This document shows positions 16,408 to 24,819 of a DNA stretch of 64,000 bases, piece after piece. This stretch comes from Streptomyces lateritius (lineage in GTDB: Bacteria > Actinomycetota > Actinomycetes > Streptomycetales > Streptomycetaceae): assembly GCF_014649715.1 (NCBI RefSeq), contig NZ_BMTO01000006.1, forward strand, positions 141,578-205,577, written 5' to 3'. The stretch's first letter is position 1. Every line of letters begins with the position of its first letter. The translations under genes and the position numbers were made by a program. Under the pieces are notes generated by a model. That model did not search any database. It was not told where the DNA came from and worked only from the letters and a program-made list of their open reading frames with translations.

Positions 16408-16635
16408 CTCCACGAGCTCGTCCGGACGGACATGCGGCCCGATCTGCACAGGCCCTGTTCACACGGACCGACGGGCCCCCGTCCGCGCGGGCACGGCGCG
16501 GCCCGCCGGCGCCCATGACGAGCGTCACAACAGGCGGCTCTCTCTTTGTGCGGCTCCCGGAAGCCCCCCTATGGTGGCGTCCCGGCCCCACCTGCCGAGG
16601 TGAAAGCGGCTGCACATCCAGGCGGGGGTCCCCGA

Positions 16636-17745
16636 TTGCTCAACCAGATACGCACGGTCACCGAGGCACCTCGTGAGACCGTCCTCGCGCCGAGCCTCAT
16701 ACCGACTCCCGTCGGCCGCACGAGGCCCAAGCGGCTCCACGCACTCGACGCCCTGCGCCTCGGCGCCGCCCTCATGGTGGTGGTGTATCACTACCTGGCA
16801 CGCGGCGGAGGCTGGCCGACGCAGGTGCAGCAGCTCTTTCCCGAGACCTTCCGAATAGCCTCCTACGGCTACCTCGGCGTACAGCTCTTCTTCCTCATCA
16901 GTGGCTTCGTCATCTGTATGAGCGCCTGGGGCCGGCCGGTGAAGGACTTCTTCGTATCGCGCGTGGTGCGCCTCTACCCCGCGTACTGGTTCGCTGTCAT
17001 CGCCACCACCGTCACCGTGACCGTGATACCCGGCGGCCGTCGCCACCTGCCCTGGAACGACGTCCTCACCAACCTGACGATGCTCCAGCAGCCGCTCGAC
17101 GTGAGGCACGTCGACACCGTCTACTGGACGCTCTTCACCGAGCTCCGCTTCTACCTGCTCTTCTCGCTGCTCGCCTGGTGGGGGCTGACGTACCGCAGGG
17201 TCCTGCTGTTCTGCTGCGTCTGGGGTGCGGCCACTCCCCTGGTCGCGGCGTCCGGGGACGGCCTCCTGCGCCTGCTCCTGATCCCCGAGTACAGCTGGTT
17301 CTTCATCGCGGGCATGGCGTTCTACCTCATGTACCGGTTCCGCCCGAACCTGATGCTCTTCGGCATCGTCGGATTCTGCTACTGCGCCTCGCTCGCGCCC
17401 ACCATCGACGAGTGGAAGCAGCTCGACTTCCTCGGCGACCGGCCGGCCTGGCCCGTGACGGTCCTGCTCGCCGCCTTCTTCGGGGTGATGACGCTGGCCG
17501 CCACCGGAAGGCTCTCCGGCATCCAGTGGAAGTGGCTGCCGATCGCGGGGGCGCTGACCTACCCGCTGTACCTGCTGCACCAGGTCATCGGCTGGGAACT
17601 CTTCACCCTCTTCTCGCCGCACGTCTCCCCGTGGCCGCTGGTCACCTCGGTGCTCGTCGGAATGCTGGTGCTGTCGTACGGCGTGCATCGCGTCGTCGAG
17701 CGGCCGCTCAGCCGCTACCTCAAGCGCAATCTCGCCCGCCTCTGA
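16636..17745 (+). CDS. Acyltransferase-3 family membrane protein (OafA/YrhL type)
   Basis: Integral membrane O-acyltransferase of about 369 residues with about ten hydrophobic helices. The domain opens with HALDALRLGAALMVVVYHYLARGGGW, containing the conserved histidine, and includes the RVVRLYPAYWFAV motif (R-x10-family signature). Such enzymes move acyl groups onto envelope sugars, antibiotics or lipids; the substrate here is unknown. The start is unsure: TTG at 16636 has a G-rich upstream stretch, while GTG at 16600 and TTG at 16546 are in frame. A strong terminator follows it. Confidence 0.85.
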   Translation: MLNQIRTVTEAPRETVLAPSLIPTPVGRTRPKRLHALDALRLGAALMVVVYHYLARGGGWPTQVQQLFPETFRIASYGYLGVQLFFLISGFVICMSAWGRPVKDFFVSRVVRLYPAYWFAVIATTVTVTVIPGGRRHLPWNDVLTNLTMLQQPLDVRHVDTVYWTLFTELRFYLLFSLLAWWGLTYRRVLLFCCVWGAATPLVAASGDGLLRLLLIPEYSWFFIAGMAFYLMYRFRPNLMLFGIVGFCYCASLAPTIDEWKQLDFLGDRPAWPVTVLLAAFFGVMTLAATGRLSGIQWKWLPIAGALTYPLYLLHQVIGWELFTLFSPHVSPWPLVTSVLVGMLVLSYGVHRVVERPLSRYLKRNLARL

Positions 17746-17776
17746 GCCGCACGAGAAGTCCCCGGCACGAGAAAGT

Positions 17777-17807
17777 CCCCGCCCGGCGGTGCCGGACGGG
17801 GGTTTTT
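17777..17807 (+). terminator. Rho-independent terminator
   Basis: CCCCGCCCGGC pairs with GCCGGACGGGG (one mismatch, three-base loop) and is followed by GTTTTT on the plus strand. It sits between the convergent acyltransferase and NudC genes and is one of the few hairpins in the window with a true T tract. Confidence 0.85.
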
Positions 17808-17823
17808 CGGCCATGGGCCCGGG

Positions 17824-18780
17824 TCAGAGGACGTCGCCCGGCTTCGGCAGCGGCTTGCCGTACCAGAGCTCTATCAGGCGGGACGCGATCGAGATGCCGT
17901 ACGGCGGCAGGACCTCGCCCGACTCGAAGGCGGCCTTCAGGTCCTCGCGCGAGAACCAGCGGGCCTCCTGGATCTCCTCGCCGTCCACGGTGATCTCCGA
18001 GGAGGTGGCGCGGGCGAAGAAGCCCAGCATCAGGCTGGACGGGAAGGGCCACGGCTGGCTGGCGACGTACTCGACCTCGCCGACCGTGACACCGGCCTCC
18101 TCGAAGACCTCGCGCACCACCGACTGCTCGATCGACTCGCCCGGCTCGACGAAGCCCGCGAGGGTCGAGAAGCGGCCCTCCGGCCAGTGGACCTGGCGGC
18201 CGAGCAGGGCCCGGTCCTCCTCGTCCGTGACCAGCATGATCACGGCGGGGTCGGTGCGCGGGTAGTGCTCCGCGCCGCAGGCCTGGCAGCGGCGGATGTG
18301 GCCGGCGGCCGCGATGACCGTGCGCTCGCCGCACCGGGAACAGAAGCGGTGCAGGCGCTGCCAGTTCTCCAGGGCGACGGCGTGCACCATGAGGCCCGCG
18401 TCCCGGGGTGACAGCAGCAGCCCGGCCTCGCGCAGCCCCGCCGCGCGGGCCGACTGGTCCATCCGTCCGGGCAGCGAGTCCTTCTGGAGGGCGAAGTAGG
18501 AGACGCCTTCGGCGTCCGTGCCCAGGAAGTAGCGGTGCGTCTCGGTGACCGGCGCCTCGAAGGCCGGGGTCATGACCAGTTCGGTGCGGCCGTCAGCGCT
18601 GTCTGCGGGCTCGTCGATCAGAACCTGGCCGCCGGAGACGACGAAGACGCGGGTCGTGGGGTGGCTCCAGGCCGCCGCCAGCCACGCCTCGTCGAGACGG
18701 TGGTGGGCCGCGCGGTCGATGCCGCTCGGGGCGGTGAGCCCGATCGGACGATCCGTGGACTCGTACTTCATGCTGCTCAC
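17824..18780 (-). CDS. nudC: NAD(+) diphosphatase NudC
   Basis: This 318-residue NUDIX enzyme hydrolyses NAD(H) and, in some bacteria, removes NAD caps from RNA. A zinc ribbon (CSRCG and CQACG) precedes the Nudix box GFVEPGESIEQS plus REVFEEAGV. The downstream SQPWPFPSSLMLGF is the SQPWPFPxS signature of NADH pyrophosphatases. I chose the GTG start with GGAAG five bases upstream; a TTG four codons further up would sit directly on a G-rich stretch. It is next to the dipeptidase on the same strand. Confidence 0.93.
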   Translation of the reverse strand: MSSMKYESTDRPIGLTAPSGIDRAAHHRLDEAWLAAAWSHPTTRVFVVSGGQVLIDEPADSADGRTELVMTPAFEAPVTETHRYFLGTDAEGVSYFALQKDSLPGRMDQSARAAGLREAGLLLSPRDAGLMVHAVALENWQRLHRFCSRCGERTVIAAAGHIRRCQACGAEHYPRTDPAVIMLVTDEEDRALLGRQVHWPEGRFSTLAGFVEPGESIEQSVVREVFEEAGVTVGEVEYVASQPWPFPSSLMLGFFARATSSEITVDGEEIQEARWFSREDLKAAFESGEVLPPYGISIASRLIELWYGKPLPKPGDVL

Positions 18781-18822
18781 AGGTGCTTCCAACTCCCCCG
18801 GATCAGGTGTGTGGTTCAGCGT

Positions 18823-20256
18823 TCAGCGCTGCGGGGCGGCTGCCGGGACGGCAGCGGGCAGGTCGCCCCACAGATGAGCGGTGGTCTCGACGCCCTTCAT
18901 GAGGAGGTCCAGCTCGACCTTCTCGTTGGGGGCGTGCCAGCCGTCGGACGGTACGGAGATGCCGAGGAACAGCACCGGCGCGCCCAGGACGTCCTGCAGG
19001 TCGGCGGCGGGTCCGGAGCCGCCCTCGCGGGTGAACCGGACCGTGGCGCCGTCGAAGGCCCGGCTCATCGCCCCGGCGACGGCCCGCAGGGCGGGGTGGT
19101 CGAGCGGGGTGAGGCAGGGCCGGGTCGGGGCGCCGAAGACGATGTCGTACCGGATGCCGGCGGGGACCAGGCCGTCGAGCCAGTCGCGCACCGCGAGCTC
19201 GATCTTGGCCGGGTCCTGGCCCGCGACCAGCCGGAAGGAGAGCTTCAGCTGGGCGGAGGCGGGGACGACGGTCTTGCCGCCGGGGCCCTGGTAGCCCCCG
19301 CCGATGCCGTTGACCTCGGCGGTGGGGCGGGCCCAGACGCGCTCCAGGGTGGAGAAGCCGGCCTCCCCCAGGGTGCCGTGGGACTTGGCGGTGTTCAGCC
19401 AGGCGGCCTCGTCGAAGGGCAGCTCGGCGATGAGGGCGCGCTCGGCGGCGGAGAGCTCGGTGACGCCGTCGTAGAAGCCGGGGACGGCGACGCGCTCGTC
19501 CTCGTCGTGGAGCGCGGCGACGATGCGGCCGGCGACGGTGGCCGGATTGGGCACGGCTCCGCCGAAGGATCCGGAGTGGATGTCCTGATCGGGGCCGTAC
19601 AGCTCGATCTCGCAGTCCGCGACACCGCGCATGCCGGTGCAGACGGTCGGGGTGTCCTCGGACCACATGCCGGTGTCGGAGACGATCACGACATCGGCGG
19701 CGAGCCGGGCGGCGTGCGCCTCGACCAGGTCGCGGAAGTGCGGGGACCCCGACTCCTCCTCGCCCTCGACGATCAGCTTGAGGTTGACGGCGGGTGCGGT
19801 GCGTCCGGTCGCGGCGAGATGGGCGCGGACACCGAGCGTGTGGAAGAAGACCTGCCCCTTGTCGTCGGCCGCACCACGCGCGTACATCCGGCCGTCGACG
19901 ACGTGCGGCTCGAAGGGGTCGGTGTGCCAGCCGTCCTCGCGGGCGGCGGGCTGGACGTCGTGGTGCCCGTAGACCAGCACGGTCGGGGCGTCGGCGTCGC
20001 CCGAGGGCCACTCGGCGAAGACGGCGGGTGCGCCCGCCCCGTCCCCGGTCTCCCAGATCTCGACCGTCGTGAAGCCGGTGTCGGACAGCTTGGCCGCGAG
20101 CCACCGGGCGCTGCGCCGTACGTCCTCCGCGTGGTCGGGCTGCGCCGACACGGAGGGGATGCGCAGCCACTCGGCGAGCTCGTCGAGGAAGGCGGCGCGG
20201 TGCTGATCGATGTACGTACGTACGGTCTGGACGACGTTGTCCGGGGTCTCGCTCAT
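18823..20256 (-). CDS. M20 family metallo-dipeptidase
   Basis: This 477-residue M20/M28-clan peptidase has metal ligands and catalytic residues in VYGHHDVQPA, ARGAADDKGQVFFH and EGEEESGSPHF, with further zinc ligands in VSDTGMW and a late histidine. A dimerisation (lid) domain fills the middle. No signal peptide is present, so it should act on cytoplasmic di- or tripeptides. The start MSETPDNV lies 10 bases after the stop of the AdnB-like gene, so they are probably co-transcribed. Confidence 0.92.
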   Translation of the reverse strand: MSETPDNVVQTVRTYIDQHRAAFLDELAEWLRIPSVSAQPDHAEDVRRSARWLAAKLSDTGFTTVEIWETGDGAGAPAVFAEWPSGDADAPTVLVYGHHDVQPAAREDGWHTDPFEPHVVDGRMYARGAADDKGQVFFHTLGVRAHLAATGRTAPAVNLKLIVEGEEESGSPHFRDLVEAHAARLAADVVIVSDTGMWSEDTPTVCTGMRGVADCEIELYGPDQDIHSGSFGGAVPNPATVAGRIVAALHDEDERVAVPGFYDGVTELSAAERALIAELPFDEAAWLNTAKSHGTLGEAGFSTLERVWARPTAEVNGIGGGYQGPGGKTVVPASAQLKLSFRLVAGQDPAKIELAVRDWLDGLVPAGIRYDIVFGAPTRPCLTPLDHPALRAVAGAMSRAFDGATVRFTREGGSGPAADLQDVLGAPVLFLGISVPSDGWHAPNEKVELDLLMKGVETTAHLWGDLPAAVPAAAPQR

Positions 20257-20266
20257 ACGTCTGAGC

Positions 20267-23200
20267 CTATCCGGCGCCCGGGGCGGGACCGTCCGGCGGT
20301 CCGCCCTCCGGACGGTCCGCCGGGGCGCTCGCCGTCCCACCCGCGGACGCGACCGCGGACCCGGCCACCGGCCTGCCCAGCAGGATGCTCTCCAGCTCTG
20401 CCCGGCCGGGGAGGCGGGCGGGGCGTACGACCTCTCCCGTCCGTACGTAGACGAAGGCGGCGGCGACCTCCTCGACGGGCAGGCCGTGCTGCTCGGCCCA
20501 GCCGAGGCGGTAGATCGCCAGCTGGAGCGGGTCGGCGGTGCGGAGGTGGCTGGTCTTCCAGTCGACGATCTCGTACCCGCCGGTGTCCGGGTCCCGGTAG
20601 ACGGCGTCGATCCTGCCCCGCACGACCCGTCCCGCGAGCGAGAGGTGGACGGGGACCTCGACGCGGTGGGGGCTGCGACGGGCGTACGGGGTGAGGGCGA
20701 AGGCGTCCTTCAGCGCATCGAGGTCCCGCTCGTCGACGATCTCCGGCTCACCGGCGAAGTCCTCGCCGCCGGGGAGCTCGTCCGGGCCGAGCATGGGGAG
20801 CGGCAGCTCCTCGAAGCGGGACTCCACCCACGCGTGGAAACGCGTGCCGCGGCGGGCGGCGGGCTGCGGCGGCCGGGGCATCGGGCGGGCCAGCTCCTGG
20901 GCGAACCCGTCGGGGTCGGCGGCCAGGCGGAGGACCTGGGAGGCGGAGAGGTAGGCGGGCAGCAGGACGTCGCGGGTGGTGGCGCGGGAGCGGCGGAGCT
21001 CGGTGGTGAGGGCGGTGAGGTCGCGGTCCCAGGAGGCGAGCGTCTTCTGTTCCTCGGGGGTGAGGGTGGGGCGGGCCGGGGCGTCGTCCTCGGGCGCCCG
21101 GGGGGCGGGGAGCCTTTCGGGCGCGGGCTGCTCGTCCCGGAAGATGTCCTCGTCCCGGAAGGTGTCCTCGCCCGGGAAAGGGTCCTCGTCCCAGAGGGGT
21201 TCCTCCTCGGGCCAGAGGTCCTCGTCGAAGGGCTCGGCGGCCGGGGCCGGGGGGACGGGCCCTTGCGCGGGCAGCGCGTTCATGGCGTGGTGCCCACCCC
21301 TTGCGCCCTGCGGACCATGTGCCCACAACGCCGTCATCACCTGCTCCGCCGCCTTTCTGCGGCGCTTCAAGGCGGCCTCGTCCAGAGGGAGGGGCCAGGC
21401 CTGGTCCTGCGTGTGTTCCGTGAGGGAGGGGTTCTCCGCGTCCTGGGCCGGTTCGTCGGACCAGACCTCGATCTCACCGAAGCCGGCCGCGCAGTGGTCG
21501 TACAGCGACTGAAGGAACGCCGAGGGGCCGCGCGGCTTCTTCTGGGCCGGGCCCCACCAGTGGCCGGAGCCGAGGAGGAGGGAGCGGGGACGGGTGAAGG
21601 TGACGTAGCCGAGGCGGAGCTCCTCGGTGTGCTGGTGGTCCCGCATCCGCTCCTTGAAGGTCTTCAGGGAGGCGGCGTCCCAGGTGTCGATCCCCGGCAG
21701 CGTGGCGGCGTCGCCGCGCAGGTCGTGCGGCAGGACCTGCGGCTGGGAGGTCCACGACTCGCGGGCCCTGGTGCTCGGGAACTGGGACGCGACGAGGCCG
21801 GGCACCGCCACCACGTCCCATTCCAGGCCCTTGGACTTGTGCGCGGTGAGGACCTTGACCGTGTTCTCGCCGCCGGGGAGCGCGTTGTCGAGGCCCTTCT
21901 CGTACTGCGCGGCCGTGCGCAGGAAGCCGAGGAAGGCCAGCAGGTTCGCCTCGCCGTCCAGGGAGGCGAAGCCTGCCGCTATGTCGAGGAAGTGGGAGAG
22001 CGTCTCGCGGCGGCGGGCGGCCAGGGCGTGCGGGGAGGCGGAGAGCTCGACCTCCAGGCCGGTGGTGGCGAGGACCCGGTGCAGGACGTCCATCAGGGGG
22101 TCCGCGAGCGAGGAGCGCAGGGAGCGCAGCTCGGCGGCGAGGCGGGCGAAGCGGACCCGCGCCTCGGCGGAGAAGGGGAGTCCGTCGTCCTCGCCGCCCG
22201 ACTCCAGGAACGTGTCGAGCGCGTCGGCGAGCGAGACGACCTCGGCCGGGTCGACGCCCTCGACCGCCGCGGCGAGCCGCTGGTCGGCGTCCGCGTCGGG
22301 GTCCTCGCCGGCGCGGTGGACGAGGAGCCGGGCGCGGCGGCCGAGGAGGGCGAGGTCGCGCGGGCCGATGCGCCAGCGGGGGCCCGTCAGGAGCCGGACG
22401 AGGGAGGCGTTGGCGCCGGGGTCCTGGAGCACCTCGCACACGGCGACCAGGTCGGCGACCTCGGGCAGGTGCAGGAGCCCGGAGAGGCCGACTACCTCTA
22501 CCGGGACGTCCCGGGCGACCAGCGCGGCCTGGATGGCGGGGAAGTCGGTCGCCGTCCGGCACAGGACCGCGATCTCGCCCGGTTCCCTGCCCGTGCGGAC
22601 CAGATGGGCCAGGGAGTCGGCGAGCCAGTCGATCTCCTCGGCGTGCGTCGGCAGGAGCGCGATCCGTACCGTGCCGTCCGCTTCGGCGCCGGGCGCCGGG
22701 CGCAGTGCCTCCACGCCCGCGTGCATGGCGCGCAGCGGGGCGGCCAGCCCGTTGGCGAGGTCGAGGAGCCGGCCGCCGCTGCGCCGGTTCTCGGAGAGCG
22801 CGTAGCGGGTGGCGGGCGTGCCGTCCTGGTACGGGAAGTGGTCGGGGAAGTCGTCGAGGTTGGCGACGGAGGCGCCGCGCCAGCCGTAGATCGCCTGGCA
22901 GGGGTCGCCGACGGCGGTGACGGCGTGGCCGGTGCCACCGCCGAAGAGGCCGGACAGCAGGAGCCGCTGGGCGACGGAGGTGTCCTGGTACTCGTCGAGC
23001 AGGACGACCCGGAACTCGTCCCGCAGGATCGCGCCGACCTCCGCGCGCGTGGTGGCGAGTTCGGCGGAGAGGGCGATCTGGTCGCCGAAGTCGAGCAGGT
23101 CGCGGGAGCGCTTGGCCGCGCGGTAGCGGACGACGAGGTCGAGCAGCTCGCGGCGGGCCGCCGCCGTCTCGGGGACCTTGCGCAGGTCGGCGTTGGAGAG

Positions 23201-23806
23201 CTTGGCGCGGGACAGGGCGGTGAGGAGGCCGGAGTCGTACGCGACGAGGTCCTCGGGGCGTACGAGGTGTTCGGCCAGCTCCGCGTCGAGGGCGAGGAGG
23301 TCGCTGACGAGGGTCGGGAAGGACCGGGTCAGGGCGGGGTACGGCCCCGGTGCCTCGCGCAGCACGCGCGCGGCGAGCTGGTAGCGGGTGGCGTCGGCGA
23401 GCAGGCGGGAGGTCGGCTCCAGGCCGATGCGCAGACCGTGGTCGGTCAGCAGCTGGCCGGCGAAGGCGTGGTACGTGGAGATGCGGGGCTCGCCCGGAGG
23501 GTTCTCAGGGTCGATGACGTCGGGGTCGGTGACCCCGGCGCGTACGAGCGCGGTGCGGACACGTTCGGCGAGTTCGCCGGCGGCCTTGTTGGTGAACGTC
23601 AGGCCGAGGACCTGCTCGGGGGCGACCTGGCCCGTGCCGACCAGCCAGACCACCCGGGCGGCCATCACCGTCGTCTTGCCGGATCCGGCTCCGGCCACGA
23701 TGACCTGCGGGGCGGGCGGCGCGACGATGCAGGCCGTCTGCTCCGGGGTGAACGGGATGCCGAGGAGCTCCTTGAGCTGCTCGGGGTCGGTGATGCGTGC
23801 GGTCAC
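20267..23806 (-). CDS. AdnB-like SF1 helicase-nuclease
   Basis: This 1179-residue protein has an N-terminal UvrD-type motor (Walker A AGAGSGKTTVMAARV, motif II LLDEYQDTSVAQR, GDPCQAIYGWRGAS, later LTAHKSKGLEWD). An acidic, low-complexity hinge near residue 850 contains repeated EDxFRDED units. A RecB-like nuclease domain at the C-terminus has GRIDAVYRDPD, IVDWKTSHLRTADPLQLA with the D...DWK metal-binding core. By position and architecture it matches AdnB of the actinobacterial end-resection complex AdnAB. The partner-like gene is upstream, separated by a secreted-protein gene. Assignment of A versus B is from gene order and is uncertain. Confidence 0.85.
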   Translation of the reverse strand: MTARITDPEQLKELLGIPFTPEQTACIVAPPAPQVIVAGAGSGKTTVMAARVVWLVGTGQVAPEQVLGLTFTNKAAGELAERVRTALVRAGVTDPDVIDPENPPGEPRISTYHAFAGQLLTDHGLRIGLEPTSRLLADATRYQLAARVLREAPGPYPALTRSFPTLVSDLLALDAELAEHLVRPEDLVAYDSGLLTALSRAKLSNADLRKVPETAAARRELLDLVVRYRAAKRSRDLLDFGDQIALSAELATTRAEVGAILRDEFRVVLLDEYQDTSVAQRLLLSGLFGGGTGHAVTAVGDPCQAIYGWRGASVANLDDFPDHFPYQDGTPATRYALSENRRSGGRLLDLANGLAAPLRAMHAGVEALRPAPGAEADGTVRIALLPTHAEEIDWLADSLAHLVRTGREPGEIAVLCRTATDFPAIQAALVARDVPVEVVGLSGLLHLPEVADLVAVCEVLQDPGANASLVRLLTGPRWRIGPRDLALLGRRARLLVHRAGEDPDADADQRLAAAVEGVDPAEVVSLADALDTFLESGGEDDGLPFSAEARVRFARLAAELRSLRSSLADPLMDVLHRVLATTGLEVELSASPHALAARRRETLSHFLDIAAGFASLDGEANLLAFLGFLRTAAQYEKGLDNALPGGENTVKVLTAHKSKGLEWDVVAVPGLVASQFPSTRARESWTSQPQVLPHDLRGDAATLPGIDTWDAASLKTFKERMRDHQHTEELRLGYVTFTRPRSLLLGSGHWWGPAQKKPRGPSAFLQSLYDHCAAGFGEIEVWSDEPAQDAENPSLTEHTQDQAWPLPLDEAALKRRRKAAEQVMTALWAHGPQGARGGHHAMNALPAQGPVPPAPAAEPFDEDLWPEEEPLWDEDPFPGEDTFRDEDIFRDEQPAPERLPAPRAPEDDAPARPTLTPEEQKTLASWDRDLTALTTELRRSRATTRDVLLPAYLSASQVLRLAADPDGFAQELARPMPRPPQPAARRGTRFHAWVESRFEELPLPMLGPDELPGGEDFAGEPEIVDERDLDALKDAFALTPYARRSPHRVEVPVHLSLAGRVVRGRIDAVYRDPDTGGYEIVDWKTSHLRTADPLQLAIYRLGWAEQHGLPVEEVAAAFVYVRTGEVVRPARLPGRAELESILLGRPVAGSAVASAGGTASAPADRPEGGPPDGPAPGAG

Positions 23807-23883
23807 CCCAAAGAGGCTAACGGCGACCACCGACAGCGCCGACCACGGCCGGCCACGGTCGCCGACGGTGGCCCTCGCGGACC

Positions 23884-24729
23884 TCAGGTCCTCGTGCCCT
23901 GGTCCAGCTTCGAGAGGTCCACCGTCTCGTCCGCGGGCGGTACGACGACCTTCACGGGCTTGTCGAAGTCGGAGAGGACCATCGTCCCCGGCTCGTCGCC
24001 ACCCGCCTTGACCATCTTGAGGATGTAGGGCTTGCCCTTCTGGGAGACGGAGACCGTGGTCGTGCCGTCGCCGGGCTTCTTGTTCACCAGGGTGGCGACG
24101 GGCGTGCCGTCGACCTTCGCGTCCGGCCCCCTGGTCAGCTCCCCGCGCTCGTCCTTGTCCTCGTCCTTGTCCTTGCCCATGTCGGCGAGGAGCGCCTTGA
24201 GGTCGCAGACCCCGCTCAGATCACGGCTGCCCGCCTGATCGGGCGTGATCTTCAGCCAGCGGCCCTTGAGAAGTTCGATCGTGGCGTCGATCTGACGCTC
24301 CGGCACGCCCTGCGAGGTCATGGAGACCCGCCAGAACCGCTCGTCGCCCTTCATGTACGTGATCTTGTCCATCTGCCGCAGCTCGGCGGCGCCACCCTTG
24401 ATCTTCATCCGCCCGCTGCACTCCTGCTTGTCGTTGAGCGAGAAGTCGACGTCCAGGGGCTGGTCGTCCGACGTGACCCGCCCGGCCATCCGGAGTGAGG
24501 TCGCGGACTGCGTGGCGGAGACGGCGCGGTCGGCGATCTGGTCGGCGCTCAGCCCCTTGAAGGGGTCGGGCGAGGGTGAAGGGGTGGGCGAGGGTGCGGC
24601 GGCGACCGGCCGTACCCGTACGTCCGTCACCGGGCTGTCGGCCACGGCCCGGCCGCCCGCCGGGACGGTGCCGGCCATCACGGCGGCACAGACGACGGTG
24701 GCGGCCCGGAGCGTGCGTCGGTACGCCAT
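23884..24729 (-). CDS. Secreted LolA/LppX-like fold protein without lipobox
   Basis: This 281-residue exported protein has a Sec signal peptide (residues 1-31, VCAAVMAGTVPAGG...AVA). The mature part opens with a PSPTPSPSPDPF low-complexity stretch. The core resembles actinobacterial LolA/LppX/LprG-type proteins (about 40-220: VSATQSATSLRMAGRV, DKITYMKGDERFW), predicted to hold a hydrophobic ligand. Unlike its likely paralogue at 57.5-58.3 kb it has no lipobox cysteine at the signal cleavage site. It lies between the AdnA-like and AdnB-like genes on the same strand, with an SD of GGAGG five bases from the ATG. Confidence 0.75.
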   Translation of the reverse strand: MAYRRTLRAATVVCAAVMAGTVPAGGRAVADSPVTDVRVRPVAAAPSPTPSPSPDPFKGLSADQIADRAVSATQSATSLRMAGRVTSDDQPLDVDFSLNDKQECSGRMKIKGGAAELRQMDKITYMKGDERFWRVSMTSQGVPERQIDATIELLKGRWLKITPDQAGSRDLSGVCDLKALLADMGKDKDEDKDERGELTRGPDAKVDGTPVATLVNKKPGDGTTTVSVSQKGKPYILKMVKAGGDEPGTMVLSDFDKPVKVVVPPADETVDLSKLDQGTRT

Positions 24730-24819
24730 GCGGCCCTCCTCGGTCGGCCCCTCGTACCAGCCTTACCCTCCGGGCGCGCGGCCGCTACTCCAGTCGGGTG
24801 ACCGGCCCCGGCGTACGGC

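Noticed and set aside
13713..16433. A 906-codon reading frame extending uvrD2 upstream through the mycoredoxin gene
   Set aside because: The extra 178 codons are antisense to mycoredoxin and lack homology-like composition; the helicase N-terminus fits the GTG at 15899.
20210..24028. A very long plus-strand frame (about 1270 codons) opposite the AdnB-like gene
   Set aside because: High GC content keeps antisense frames open; composition is Gly/Val/Glu-rich without motifs, while the minus strand has helicase and nuclease motifs.
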